DNA of 64,000 nt from NCBI RefSeq assembly GCF_000166135.1, contig NC_014666.1, positions 3,162,001 through 3,226,000 of the forward strand. Reading direction: 5' to 3'. A model generated the notes under the pieces. It was not told where the DNA came from and made no database searches. It saw nothing but the letters and a program-made list of their open reading frames with translations. Source of the DNA: Pseudofrankia inefficax. GTDB taxonomy: Bacteria > Actinomycetota > Actinomycetes > Frankiales > Frankiaceae. How positions within the stretch are numbered: position 1 is the first letter of the stretch; each line of letters opens with the position of its first letter. A program made the translations under genes and the position numbers. This document shows, piece after piece, positions 1 through 8,384 of this stretch.

Positions 1-1253
1 TGCTGGCTGACGGTCAGGCCGTCGGCGGGGAAGAAGCCCGGCGCCTGCTTGACGATCTCGGGCCGCGCTCCGATGTCGCCGCGGTACAGCGTCGCCGGCT
101 GGGTGTAGCCGCTGGCGTTGAGGTAGTACTCGTCGTCGACGTCGGAGCTCGTGTCGCAGATGGCCGCCGAGCCGGTGTCGGGGAGGTCCGCCAGCGGCGC
201 CGAGGCCCAGCCGGCGGCGCCCGGCGTCAGCACGGTGAGCTGGCTGCGCACGTCCCGCAGCGTGGCGACGATCAGGTGGTCGCGGGTCCACGCGTGGTAG
301 GCCAGCGAGGTGTGCGCGTCCGGCTCGAACAGGACGTCGAGCTCGCGCCGCCCGGCGAGGAAGGCGTCGAGGTCGGCGGCGAGCAGAGCGCCGGCCGGAT
401 GGACCCGCTCCCCGACGGCCCACGGCGACCGGGTGGTGATGAGCAGCCAGTCCCGGTGCACCGAGGTCTCCGCGTCGTCCGGGACGTCGAGGCGGACCAG
501 CCCGGCCGGCGTGCGCAGGAACGTCTCGGTGCGGTAGAAGTCGACGTTCCGGTAGACGAAGTCGCGGGCGAAGCCCTCGGTCGGGTCGTGGTAGGCGCCG
601 ACCGAGACGTCGTCCGCCTCGCCCTCGAAGACGGTGACGGCGTCGTCGAGGGGCGTGCCGCGCCGCCATTCCCGGATGACCCGCGGGTAGCCGGAGGTGG
701 TCAGCGAGCCGGGCCCGAAGTCGGTGCCGACGTAGATCCGGTCCGCGTCGATCCAGCTGGCCGAGCTCTTGGCCTCGGGCAGGACGAAGCCGTCGGTCAC
801 GAACGACTTCGTGACCAGGTCGAACTCCCGGACGACCGAGGCGTCCGCGCCACCGCGGGACAGCTCGACGAGGGCCAGCCGATGACCGGGCCGCAGCACC
901 CGCGCGCCGTGCCAGACCCAGTTCTCGCCCTCGAGGTCGGCGAGCGCGTCGACGTCGAGCACGACCTCCCAGTCCGGGACGTCGTCGCGGTAGGACCCGG
1001 GCGAGGTGCGTCGCCACACGCCACGCGGCTGCGCCGCGTCGCGCCAGAAGTTGTAGAGGTACTCGTCCCTCCTGACCGGATAGGGAATCCGGTCGTCCGC
1101 GTCGAGGACCTCGCGCAGCCGCGCGCGCAGCTCGGCGAACCCGGCGGACGGGGTGAGCTCGGCGAACGTCTCGGCGTTGCGGTCTCGCACCCAGTCGAGC
1201 GCGGCCTCCCCGAGGACGTCCTCCAGCCAGCGGTATGGATCGTCCTGGGCCAC
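1..1253 (-). CDS. Prolyl oligopeptidase family (S9A) serine peptidase, C-terminus cut by window edge
   Basis: The reading frame is open from a GTG at 1253 to the left edge. It begins VAQDDPYRWLEDV, the typical N-terminal signature of prolyl oligopeptidases, followed by about 410 residues with the repeating beta-propeller character of the family (for example YLYNFWRD and a YVGTDFGPGSLT-type blade). The C-terminal alpha/beta hydrolase domain with the catalytic Ser-Asp-His lies outside the window, so activity cannot be judged. Family members cleave after proline in short peptides and are usually cytosolic. The GTG was chosen because it directly precedes the conserved DDPYRWLE motif; an ATG at 1281 is in another frame. 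It lies 49 bases downstream of the ROK gene on the same strand and could share its transcript. Confidence 0.85.
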   Translation of the reverse strand, partial: MAQDDPYRWLEDVLGEAALDWVRDRNAETFAELTPSAGFAELRARLREVLDADDRIPYPVRRDEYLYNFWRDAAQPRGVWRRTSPGSYRDDVPDWEVVLDVDALADLEGENWVWHGARVLRPGHRLALVELSRGGADASVVREFDLVTKSFVTDGFVLPEAKSSASWIDADRIYVGTDFGPGSLTTSGYPRVIREWRRGTPLDDAVTVFEGEADDVSVGAYHDPTEGFARDFVYRNVDFYRTETFLRTPAGLVRLDVPDDAETSVHRDWLLITTRSPWAVGERVHPAGALLAADLDAFLAGRRELDVLFEPDAHTSLAYHAWTRDHLIVATLRDVRSQLTVLTPGAAGWASAPLADLPDTGSAAICDTSSDVDDEYYLNASGYTQPATLYRGDIGARPEIVKQAPGFFPADGLTVSQ

Positions 1254-1302
1254 TGGCCAATTCTGCCTGATCGCCCGGCATTTCCGACGTGTCCCGGAAC
1301 GT

Positions 1303-2250
1303 TCACCCGCCCAGCAGCCTGGCGGCGAGCAGGCCCGCGCCGACCAGGGCCGAGCGGTCGCCGAGCGCGGAGCGCACCAGGGGCGGCGCGGGCCCCAACG
1401 TCACCCGGTCCGCGAGCGCGCCGCGCAGCGGCCGCAGCAGGAGGTCCCCGGCCAGGCTCAGGCCACCGCCGATCACCACCGCGGCCGGGTCCACGACGAG
1501 CTGGCAGATGGCCAGGGCCTCGGCGAGCGCGTCGACGGCGCGGGCCCACACGGCGGCCGCGTCGGCGTCGTCGGCGAGCCGGCCGGCGACGTCGGCGGCC
1601 GTGACCGTCCGGCCGGTCCGCGCCCGGTAGGCCAGGGCGATCCCGCGCGCCGACGCGACGGTCTCCAGACAGCCGACGGAGCCGCACGGGCACGCCAGGT
1701 CGGCGCCGGCGACGCGCAGGTGCCCGATCTCGGCCGCCCGCGCGTGCGCCCCGGTCAGCGGCACGCCGTCGAGGACGACGGCCCCGCCGACCCCGGTGCC
1801 GACGGCGAGGAAGGCGAAGCTGGCCGAGCCGCGGCCCGCGCCGAGCCGGGCCTCGGCGAGCGCCGCGGCCCGAAGGTCGTGGCCGAGCGCGACGGGGATC
1901 GCGAGCTCCCGCTCGACGATCGCGCGCAGCGGCACGTCCCGCCAGCCGATCCTGGCCGACCGGACCGCCAGGCCGGCGGCCTCGTCGACGAGGCCGAGCG
2001 CGGCGACGCCGATGGCCGCCGGCCGGGCGAGCCGCGCCTGCGCCAGCTCCACGACCTGGCGGGTGACCGCGAGCAGTGCCGCCACCACGGCGTCCGGTCC
2101 CGCGTCGGCCGGGGTCGGCTCCCGCACCTCGACGACCGGCCGCGCCGCGCCGTCGAACAGCGCGGTGTCATCGAACAGCGCCGCCTTGATCGTCGTTCCG
2201 CCGACGTCGACACCGACGAAGCAGGGGCCGCCGGGGCTCAGCGCGCCCAC
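1303..2250 (-). CDS. ROK family sugar kinase or transcriptional regulator-type protein
   Basis: A 315-residue ROK protein. The ATP-binding phosphate-1 motif VGVDVGGTTIKAAL lies near the N-terminus, and the ROK zinc-binding signature CPCGSVGCLE sits in the middle. There is no N-terminal winged helix, so a sugar kinase (glucokinase-like) is more likely than a NagC/XylR repressor. It would phosphorylate a hexose or N-acetyl sugar in the cytoplasm; the substrate cannot be read from the sequence. The frame stays open to an ATG at 2334, but the extra residues are Arg/Ala-rich and unlike the family. The GTG at 2250, about ten residues before the VDVGGT motif, gives the usual family length. Confidence 0.85.
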   Translation of the reverse strand: MGALSPGGPCFVGVDVGGTTIKAALFDDTALFDGAARPVVEVREPTPADAGPDAVVAALLAVTRQVVELAQARLARPAAIGVAALGLVDEAAGLAVRSARIGWRDVPLRAIVERELAIPVALGHDLRAAALAEARLGAGRGSASFAFLAVGTGVGGAVVLDGVPLTGAHARAAEIGHLRVAGADLACPCGSVGCLETVASARGIALAYRARTGRTVTAADVAGRLADDADAAAVWARAVDALAEALAICQLVVDPAAVVIGGGLSLAGDLLLRPLRGALADRVTLGPAPPLVRSALGDRSALVGAGLLAARLLGG

Positions 2251-2590
2251 CGGGACCGCCGTCGCGGCGGTGGCACGGGTGCGCGCCGCTCGGGCTCCTG
2301 GGCGAGGCCGGGGACCATGCCCGCAGCGTCTCACGGGGCCTACCAGCGGTTTGGGCCGCTGAAATGACGCACAGTGTGGCCGCCCTCTCGCGCACCATTC
2401 ATGATCGGGCGGACTCGATCGTCATTTGTGGCGTCTTGGGCGTCTTGTCGTTACTGTCTGATTCGTATTCGCCGCCGGTCCTGGGGAGGGGCCGGCCCGA
2501 TCGCCTCGCGCGCTCGGGCGGGTGGTCGGCGCGCAGGTCAGATCGTCGCGACGGGTTCGCCCGGGCGCGACCGCACCTGGGCGGGGTCAG
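2251..2590. other. Intergenic region, 340 bases, divergent promoters likely
   Basis: This spacer separates the minus-strand ROK gene from the plus-strand membrane protein. The part around 2400-2475 is noticeably richer in A/T than its surroundings and contains a short direct repeat (gcgtcttgg then gcgtcttgt near 2433-2450), which is where promoters would be expected. Short frames that cross it are Arg-rich and do not resemble proteins. No clear operator or hairpin was found. Confidence 0.4.
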
Positions 2591-3361
2591 ATGGGGCATT
2601 GGGAAGATTCGTCACGGGACGGGGAGAACTCCGCGGCCTTAGGCGGCGGCGCTCGCCACGGCGAGGCCGACACGGTCGAGATCCTGCGCGCCGAGGCTCC
2701 CACCGGACCGCGGTTCGACGCCGACCTGTACGACGTCGACCGCCCGGAGGTCCTGGACTACTGGGACGGCGAGGTCGAGGCCCGCGACGACGCGCTCGCG
2801 CCCCACCTGGCCAATGCCGCGGTCGTGATTCCCGCCGCGACCCGGTTCGGCGGCCGTCACGCCGACGCCTACCGTGACGACGACCCGGCGCACCGGCGGG
2901 CGATGCTCGTGTGGCGCTCGGCGGTCGCCACGAGCGCGGCGTTCGTGCTCGCGCTGATCATCGTCAGCGTGGTCACCACGGTCCACCACACCGGCGCCAC
3001 GGCGGACGCCGGCGCTGCCCTGCCGGACAGCGTCGCCAGCTCGCCCGCCTCGGTCCCCGAGACCGCCCCGGCGGTGGCGCCCACCGACCAGCTGCCCGCG
3101 GGCGCGCTGCCGCCGGCCGCGGGGCCGACCCAGGCCGAGGTGTCGGCCCCACCCGCGGTCGCCGCGGCGGCCCCGGGCGGCGCGGGAACGGGCCCCGGCG
3201 GCGGCCCGGCCCCGGCCCAGACTCAGACCCAGACCAGACCGTCCGCGGGCCCGGTCAGCGCCGGGCCGACCGCCGCGCCGGCCGGGTCGGCGCCCCGCTG
3301 TGGCCCGGTCGCCACCGTGCTGTTCCTGTTCTGGACGCTGCTGGGCCTCGGTCCCTGCTGA
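2591..3361 (+). CDS. Hypothetical single-pass membrane protein with Pro/Ala-rich extracytoplasmic tail
   Basis: A 256-residue protein with no recognised domain. Residues 1-115 are acidic and presumably cytoplasmic. One strong transmembrane segment follows at about residues 116-140 (AFVLALIIVSVVTTV). The rest is a long Ala/Pro/Gly/Thr-rich low-complexity tail that ends with a short hydrophobic stretch (TVLFLFWTLLGLG). The ATG at 2591 was preferred over an upstream start at 2522 because the upstream extension is Arg-rich and atypical. The tail contains a QTQTQT repeat. The last codons and the stop lie in a perfect tandem duplication. Function unknown. Confidence 0.6.
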   Translation: MGHWEDSSRDGENSAALGGGARHGEADTVEILRAEAPTGPRFDADLYDVDRPEVLDYWDGEVEARDDALAPHLANAAVVIPAATRFGGRHADAYRDDDPAHRRAMLVWRSAVATSAAFVLALIIVSVVTTVHHTGATADAGAALPDSVASSPASVPETAPAVAPTDQLPAGALPPAAGPTQAEVSAPPAVAAAAPGGAGTGPGGGPAPAQTQTQTRPSAGPVSAGPTAAPAGSAPRCGPVATVLFLFWTLLGLGPC

Positions 3362-3380
3362 GTCTCGGTCCCTGCTGAGT
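3347..3380. repeat. Perfect 2 x 17-bp tandem duplication spanning a stop codon
   Basis: The unit ctcggtccctgctgagt occurs at 3347-3363 and again at 3364-3380 without mismatch. The first copy contains the TGA that ends the preceding gene, and the second repeats it in another frame. The following bases, about 3383-3420, are an almost pure G/C alternation that could fold into a hairpin between two convergent genes. Confidence 0.85.
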
Positions 3381-3425
3381 CGGTCCGCCGCCGCCGGCGG
3401 CGCCGCCGGCGCCGGCCCCGGCCGC

Positions 3426-4280
3426 TCAGGCGGTCGGCGGACCCGGGGCGGCCAGGGCGGCGTCGGCCGCGGCGGCGACCTGGGGGATCCGCCGGCCCGG
3501 CGTGCGGGTCAGGCCGGGAATCGAGCGGAAGTTCGCCTCGACCACCCCGTCGCCGACGAGGTACTCGACGTAGCCGATCTCGCCGAGGCCGCCGCGCCTC
3601 TCGTGTTCATCGGTGATCACGAACGCGGTCGACGGCGCCCAGACCTCGATGACCTGGCCGCGCCGTCGCTGGCGGTAGGTGTGCAGGTGGCCGGAGCCGA
3701 CGGCGCGCAGCGCGACCGCGTCGAGCAGGGCCAGCAGCCGGTCCCGGGCCACCGGGTCGACGTCGAGCTGCTGCTCGGTCGGCTCGTCGAGCACCGGCCA
3801 CAGCGGCTTGTGCAGGAACAGCAGGACCGGGGTGGCCGTGGGCAGCTCGGCGACGGTCCGTTCCAGCCAGGCCCACTGCCGCGCCTCGGCGGCGAGCCCG
3901 GAGCCGAGCAGCTCGCTGTTCACGCCGAGCAGGACGGCACCGACACCGTCCTCGCGCCAGTAGCTGGGCCCCCAGGTGGCCTCGAAGGCCGTGACCCGCT
4001 CGTCGGTCACCCGAAGGCCGGCCCAGGGGTGCTCGGCCGGCTCGCCGACGTCGTGGTTGCCCGGGACCGCGCGGAACGGGACGTCCAGCAGGCCGGCCAG
4101 CGACCGGGCGTACGCCCGGTCGTCGGCGTCGTCCGGGTGCATCACCTGGATGTCGCCGGTGATCACGACGACGTCCGGGCGCGCCACCTCGTTGAGGTAC
4201 GCGATCAGGCACCGGAGGTTCGTCTCGGTCAGGCCGCCCCGGTGGGTCAGGTGCGTGTCCGAGATCTGCGCGATCTGCAT
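3426..4280 (-). CDS. Metallophosphoesterase, CpdA-like (cyclic nucleotide phosphodiesterase family)
   Basis: A 284-residue calcineurin-like phosphoesterase with the metal-binding blocks in order: DTHL with its preceding Asp (residues 8-11), GDIQ (about 42), GNHDVGE (about 75), and GHLHTY near residue 195. The full dinuclear metal site appears to be present. The length and the opening MQIAQISDTHLT match CpdA/Icc-type 3',5'-cyclic-AMP phosphodiesterases, but specificity in this superfamily is broad and cannot be assigned. The protein has no signal peptide. A GAGGAG ribosome-binding sequence lies upstream of the ATG at 4280. It is followed on the same strand, 114 bases upstream, by nothing that suggests a partner. 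Confidence 0.85.
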   Translation of the reverse strand: MQIAQISDTHLTHRGGLTETNLRCLIAYLNEVARPDVVVITGDIQVMHPDDADDRAYARSLAGLLDVPFRAVPGNHDVGEPAEHPWAGLRVTDERVTAFEATWGPSYWREDGVGAVLLGVNSELLGSGLAAEARQWAWLERTVAELPTATPVLLFLHKPLWPVLDEPTEQQLDVDPVARDRLLALLDAVALRAVGSGHLHTYRQRRRGQVIEVWAPSTAFVITDEHERRGGLGEIGYVEYLVGDGVVEANFRSIPGLTRTPGRRIPQVAAAADAALAAPGPPTA

Positions 4281-4394
4281 GGGGCGAGATCTCCTCGTCG
4301 GCCGGCGTCCCTCGATTCACCGCAGGCGACGTGGCGGGCCGTGAACGTGGCCTCGACCCCGAGATGAATACTCGGCGAGCATCGGCGGAGCCGG

Positions 4395-5123
4395 TCAGGC
4401 CAGCAGCGCGAGAATCCTTTTCATGGCGTCGTCGCGGGCATCGCGATCGAAGGCGGGTGTGCCGGCCCAGAAGAACGCGTGTTGAACGCCCGGGTAGACG
4501 ACGAGCTCGTGCTGGACCTCATTCGAGCGCAGGGCCGTGGAGATCCGCTCGAGCTGGTCGGCGTCGATCAGCGCGTCGTTCCCGCCGTACAGGCAGAGAA
4601 CCTGGCCGCTGATTCCCGGGGTGAGCTCCAGGGTGGGCTCGGGACGGCTGAGCGGGATGTCGGTGGTCGGAAGCCAGCCGCCGTACAGTACGGCTGTCCG
4701 GGAGATGGGCAGGCTGGCCGCGGCCAGATAGGCGAGATGGCCCCCGGCGCTGAATCCCACCAGGGCGACCTCGCGAACCGCGTAACGGCTCGTCAGCGTC
4801 GTCATGGCTGCCCTTACGTCGGCGATCGCGCCGGCACGGCTCAGCTTGTGCAACAGAGCGAAACCCGCGCGCCGGCCGTCGTCGTCCCGGGCCAGGTACC
4901 GGCCCTGCTCGGCGTCCCGATGGTAGAACTCCGGCGCGATCACCAGATGACCGGCGGCGGCGATCTCGTCCACGATGGATCGGATATCCGGGTTCACCCC
5001 GAACAACTCATGCGCCACGATCACCCCGACCGGCGCTATCTCGCCGGCCGGGCGAGCGAGATAGCCGGCCATCGCGGTGCCATCCGGCACCGGAACCTCG
5101 ATTCGCTCCCGAAGAATGTCCAT
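4395..5123 (-). CDS. Dienelactone hydrolase family protein
   Basis: A 242-residue alpha/beta hydrolase of the dienelactone hydrolase family. Visible elements are IVAHELFGVNPDI after strand 3, the nucleophile elbow GFSAGG, an acid in GGNDALID and a histidine in GVQHAFFW. The nucleophile is Ser, while classical ClcD/DLH enzymes use Cys, so it may act on other esters. The frame runs on to 6086 but that part is antisense to the neighbouring regulator; the ATG at 5123 starts the conserved MDILRERIEVPV region. It is divergent from the XRE regulator only 60 bases away, which suggests control by that regulator. Confidence 0.85.
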   Translation of the reverse strand: MDILRERIEVPVPDGTAMAGYLARPAGEIAPVGVIVAHELFGVNPDIRSIVDEIAAAGHLVIAPEFYHRDAEQGRYLARDDDGRRAGFALLHKLSRAGAIADVRAAMTTLTSRYAVREVALVGFSAGGHLAYLAAASLPISRTAVLYGGWLPTTDIPLSRPEPTLELTPGISGQVLCLYGGNDALIDADQLERISTALRSNEVQHELVVYPGVQHAFFWAGTPAFDRDARDDAMKRILALLA

Positions 5124-5183
5124 GGAGCCCAGTCTGTGCATCGCACCGGGGGGTGACCACAGCATGTCTTTACTAGCATCGCC

Positions 5184-6032
5184 GTGACTATGCTCGCGGG
5201 CGTGGAGTCCAACGGAGACCCGGTCACGCTGGGTGAGCTCCTGCGGTCCCGGCGGGCCCGCCTCAGCCCCGCGGCCGTCGGGCTGCCGCCGGGAGAGCGG
5301 CGCCGTACACCCGGGCTGCGCCGCGAGGAGGTCGCCGCGCTGGCGAACCTGTCGCCGACCTACTACGCGTTCCTCGAACAGGGCCGCCAGGTAAGCCCCT
5401 CCGCGCAGGTGCTCGACGCCCTCGCGGCGGCGCTTCGGCTGAATCCGGCTGAGCGCCAGTACCTCGACGTTCTCGCGAACGGCCGGCCCGCGAGCGCGCA
5501 GCTGCGCCGCGAGACCGAGTGGCGGGCGCGGCCCCCGGCCGAGACGATCTCGCCCGACGTCGCGGACCTCGTCGAGCGCCTCGATCCCTATCCGACCTTC
5601 GTCAAGGGACGCTGCTGGGATGTCCTCGCGGCGAACCCGGCGGCACGTGAGCTTTTCACCGACTGGGAGACCCGGGCACCCGAGGACCGGAACCTGGTGC
5701 GGTGGATGTTCACCAGCGACGAGGCGACGCGGGTCTACCTCGACTGGGAGCAGGAGGCGCGCGCCATGCTCGGGCGCTTCCGGCTGGCCACCGCGGCCCA
5801 CCTGAACGAGCCGAGCGTCGCGGCCCTCGTCGGCGAGCTCCAGCGCGACAGCGCGTACGTGCGGAAGTGGTGGCCGGAGCTCGACGTCGCCTCGATAGGC
5901 AATGGCGTGAAGAGGCTCCGCCATCCTCGCCTCGGCCCGCTGGAGTACGCGCACGTCGTGCTCCAGGTCGCCGACCGGCCGGAGCAGACACTGGTCACGT
6001 ACACCGCGCGGCCTCCCGGGCTGACTGGCTGA
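5184..6032 (+). CDS. XRE-family regulator with MmyB-like ligand-binding domain
   Basis: A 282-residue regulator. An N-terminal helix-turn-helix (residues about 10-90) has the actinobacterial signature GLRREEVAALANLSPTYYAF. It is followed by an MmyB-type ligand domain (PTFVKGRCWDVLAANPAAREL onward) that in related proteins binds hydrophobic ligands. It is divergent from the dienelactone hydrolase, the usual arrangement for a local repressor or activator. The start could be GTG 5184, ATG 5190 or GTG 5202. A TAGCAT box at 5174-5179, just before the start, fits a leaderless transcript. Confidence 0.85.
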   Translation: MTMLAGVESNGDPVTLGELLRSRRARLSPAAVGLPPGERRRTPGLRREEVAALANLSPTYYAFLEQGRQVSPSAQVLDALAAALRLNPAERQYLDVLANGRPASAQLRRETEWRARPPAETISPDVADLVERLDPYPTFVKGRCWDVLAANPAARELFTDWETRAPEDRNLVRWMFTSDEATRVYLDWEQEARAMLGRFRLATAAHLNEPSVAALVGELQRDSAYVRKWWPELDVASIGNGVKRLRHPRLGPLEYAHVVLQVADRPEQTLVTYTARPPGLTG

Positions 6033-6120
6033 AAGCGCCGGCGGATCGCCGCCCGCGCGTGTTCGTGCGCGAGGTAGACCGGACACGGATCACCGGGAGC
6101 CGGCGCATAGCATCGCTGGC

Positions 6121-6585
6121 ATGCTCGACCCGGGTGCCCGCCTTCCGGCGTTCGCGTTGCCGGACCAGGACGGGACGCTGGTCTCCTCGACGTCGCTCGC
6201 GGGCCACTGGGCGCTGCTGTGGTGGTATCCCCGGGCCGGGTCGCCCGGCTGCACGATCGAGGGCCAGGAGCTTCGCGACCGCGCCGAGCAGTTCCGGGCG
6301 GCCGGCTGTCTCATCGTCGGCCTGTCGTTCGACACACCCGAGGAGAACCGGGCTTGGGCCGAGGAACAGGGCTTCGAGTTCCCGCTGCTGTCCGACGTCG
6401 ACCACAGCGTGGGGCGCCTGTTCGGGGTCGAGCGGGCGCCGGACGACCAGTACGCCGCCTTCCCGTTGCGCGTCTCCTACCTGGTCGATCCCGCCGGCGT
6501 CGTGCGCCGGACCTACGCCGTCGCGGGCGTCCAGGACCACGCCGTCTCGGTGCTGTCCACCCTCACCGGGCTGCGCAGCCCGTGA
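6121..6585 (+). CDS. Peroxiredoxin, BCP/PrxQ type
   Basis: A 154-residue thioredoxin-fold peroxiredoxin. The peroxidatic cysteine motif is SPGCTIE near residue 44, preceded by the WWYPRAG strand typical of BCP/PrxQ enzymes. Members reduce hydroperoxides in the cytoplasm using thioredoxin. A second cysteine at residue 62 (AAGCLIVG) is too far for the common PrxQ C-x4-C resolving pair, so a 1-Cys or atypical cycle is possible. Length is normal. No Shine-Dalgarno sequence is obvious; a TAGCAT box lies at 6108-6113, seven bases before the ATG. VIT1 follows nine bases downstream. Confidence 0.85.
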   Translation: MLDPGARLPAFALPDQDGTLVSSTSLAGHWALLWWYPRAGSPGCTIEGQELRDRAEQFRAAGCLIVGLSFDTPEENRAWAEEQGFEFPLLSDVDHSVGRLFGVERAPDDQYAAFPLRVSYLVDPAGVVRRTYAVAGVQDHAVSVLSTLTGLRSP

Positions 6586-6594
6586 GCGCCGCCC

Positions 6595-7431
6595 ATGAGT
6601 GAGGACGCCGCGGCGACGGCCATCCCGGCCCCGGTCCCGGCCACCGGCCATCGCCCGTACCGGCCGCACCAGCCGGCCCGCCCGCTGCACACGACCTCCA
6701 CCGGCGCGCCCGCCGACCCGGCGGCCGACGCCGCCGAGCTCGCCAGCCAGGTGGCCAAGGTCGCCCGGGGCGGCGCGCGGGCGGCCGTGCTCGGCATCAG
6801 CGACGGCCTCGTCACCAACATCTGCCTCATCCTGGGCCTGGCCGGCGCGCACGCCTCGCCCAGCGCGGTCCGCCTGGCGGGGTTCGCCAGCCTGCTCGCC
6901 GGCGCGCTGTCGATGGCCGCGGGGGAGTGGGTCTCCGTCCGCAGCCAGGCCGAGCTCTACGACGGCCTCCTGGCCCAGATCCGGCGGCTGGTCACGCACA
7001 ACCCACGGCTGATGCTCGGCGAGCTGTCCTCGCGCCTGGAGGCCGCCGGGCTCGCCCGCGCGACCGCGCAGGCCGCGCCCTCGGAGCTCGCGCTCGACGA
7101 GGAGCGGTTCCTCGCCTTCACCGCCCAGATCGTGTTCGGCATCAGCCCCGCCGGGCTCGGCTCGCCGCTGACCGCCGCGACCACGTCGCTCGCCTACTTC
7201 GCCGCGGGAGCCCTCGTCCCGCTCGCGCCCTGGTGGTTCCTGCACGGCGTTCCCGCCGTCGTCGTGTCCATCGCGCTGACCGCGGCCGCGAGCGTCCTCG
7301 TCGGAGCCGTCGTCGCGCACTCCGGCGGCCGCCCGCTTCGCCGCGGGGCGCTGCGCCAGCTGGCGATCATCCTCGTGGCGGCGGCCGTCACCTACGGCAT
7401 CGGGAAGCTGTTCGGCTCGACGGTCAGCTGA
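6595..7431 (+). CDS. VIT1/CCC1-family transporter (iron/manganese type)
   Basis: A 278-residue membrane protein. After a Pro-rich tail of about 60 residues, it carries the VIT1 signature LGISDGLVTN in the first helix and SMAAGEWVSVRSQAEL at the end of the second. Three further hydrophobic helices lie in the C-terminal third. VIT1 proteins export Fe2+ or Mn2+ from the cytosol; the metal here is not known. It starts nine bases after the peroxiredoxin stop, so metal handling and peroxide defence are probably co-expressed, a sensible pairing because free iron drives peroxide damage. Confidence 0.85.
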   Translation: MSEDAAATAIPAPVPATGHRPYRPHQPARPLHTTSTGAPADPAADAAELASQVAKVARGGARAAVLGISDGLVTNICLILGLAGAHASPSAVRLAGFASLLAGALSMAAGEWVSVRSQAELYDGLLAQIRRLVTHNPRLMLGELSSRLEAAGLARATAQAAPSELALDEERFLAFTAQIVFGISPAGLGSPLTAATTSLAYFAAGALVPLAPWWFLHGVPAVVVSIALTAAASVLVGAVVAHSGGRPLRRGALRQLAIILVAAAVTYGIGKLFGSTVS

Positions 7432-7481
7432 CCGGCCGCCCCGAATCCACCCGTCGACCATCCAGAAGAGAAGACACGTCC

Positions 7482-8366
7482 ATGAATCCAACGGTCGCGG
7501 TGGTGGGTCCCGGGGCGATCGGCACCACGGTCGCGGCGGCGCTGCACGAGGCCGGCCGCACCCCGCTGCTGTGTGGTCGCACCGGTCGTGAGCACCTGGA
7601 GCTGCGGGCCGCCGACGGCGTCGTCGTCGTGCCGGGACCCGTGCGGACCGATCCGGCGCGGACCGAGGAGGCGGTCGACCTCGTCTTCCTCGCGGTCAAG
7701 TCGACCCAGGTCGCCGCGGCGGCACCGTGGCTGGCGGCGTTGTGCCGGCCGGGGACGACCGTCTGCGTCCTGCAGAACGGCGTCGAGCAGGAGGCGACCG
7801 TCGCGCCCCACGTCCCCGGCTGCCCGGTCCTGCCCGCCGTCGTGTGGTTCCCGGCTGTGGCCCAGCCCGACGGTGCCGTGTGGCTGCGCGGCGCGGCCCG
7901 CCTGACCCTGCCGGACCTGCCCGCGGCCCAGGTGGTGCTCGCGGCGCTGGACGGCACACGGTGCTCGGTCGAGCTGGCCGTGGACTTCCCGTCCGTGGCG
8001 TGGCGCAAGCTGCTCCAGAACGCGGTCGCCGGGCTCATGGTGCTCAGCGGCCGCCGGTCCGGCATGTTCGGCCGCGAGGACGTCGCCCAGCTGTCCCTGG
8101 CCTACCTGCGGGAGTGCCTCGCGGTCGCCCGGGCCGAAGGCGCGGTCCTGGGCGACGAGGTGCCGCGGGAGATCCTCGAGAGTTTCCAGGCCAACCCGGC
8201 GGACCTGGGGACCTCCATCCTCGCCGACCGTGAGGCCGGCCGGCCGCTCGAATGGAACACCCGCAACGCCGTCATCGGGCGCCGCGGCCGGGCCCACGGC
8301 ATCCCGACGCCGATCAGCGACGTGGTCGTGCCGCTGCTGGCGTCCGCGAGCGACGGGCCCGGCTGA
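7482..8366 (+). CDS. 2-dehydropantoate 2-reductase family (ApbA/PanE)
   Basis: A 294-residue Rossmann-fold reductase. The NADP-binding motif GPGAIGTT is at residues 9-16, the segment FLAVKSTQ matches the PanE KxxD-type substrate region, and WRKLLQNAVAG contains the conserved Lys/Asn of the C-terminal helical domain. PanE makes pantoate for coenzyme A synthesis, but actinomycetes have many paralogs acting on other 2-oxo acids, so the pathway role is uncertain. The upstream frame to 6927 is a shadow of VIT1; the ATG at 7482 follows an AGAAGAGAAG ribosome-binding stretch. Confidence 0.85.
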   Translation: MNPTVAVVGPGAIGTTVAAALHEAGRTPLLCGRTGREHLELRAADGVVVVPGPVRTDPARTEEAVDLVFLAVKSTQVAAAAPWLAALCRPGTTVCVLQNGVEQEATVAPHVPGCPVLPAVVWFPAVAQPDGAVWLRGAARLTLPDLPAAQVVLAALDGTRCSVELAVDFPSVAWRKLLQNAVAGLMVLSGRRSGMFGREDVAQLSLAYLRECLAVARAEGAVLGDEVPREILESFQANPADLGTSILADREAGRPLEWNTRNAVIGRRGRAHGIPTPISDVVVPLLASASDGPG

Positions 8367-8384
8367 CCCGCGGACCGCCGACGC

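Noticed and set aside
276-1604. Long plus-strand frame of 442 codons
   Set aside because: It is antisense to the prolyl oligopeptidase, Arg/Gly/Pro-rich and has no protein-family features; such frames are common in very high-GC DNA.
2364-2642. Small plus-strand ORF before the membrane protein
   Set aside because: Its second half overlaps the real gene in another frame, and its composition is Arg-rich without a motif or ribosome-binding site.
3383-3420. GC-only hairpin as a bidirectional terminator
   Set aside because: Many alternative foldings exist in the ccg/ggc run, so no single stem could be defended.
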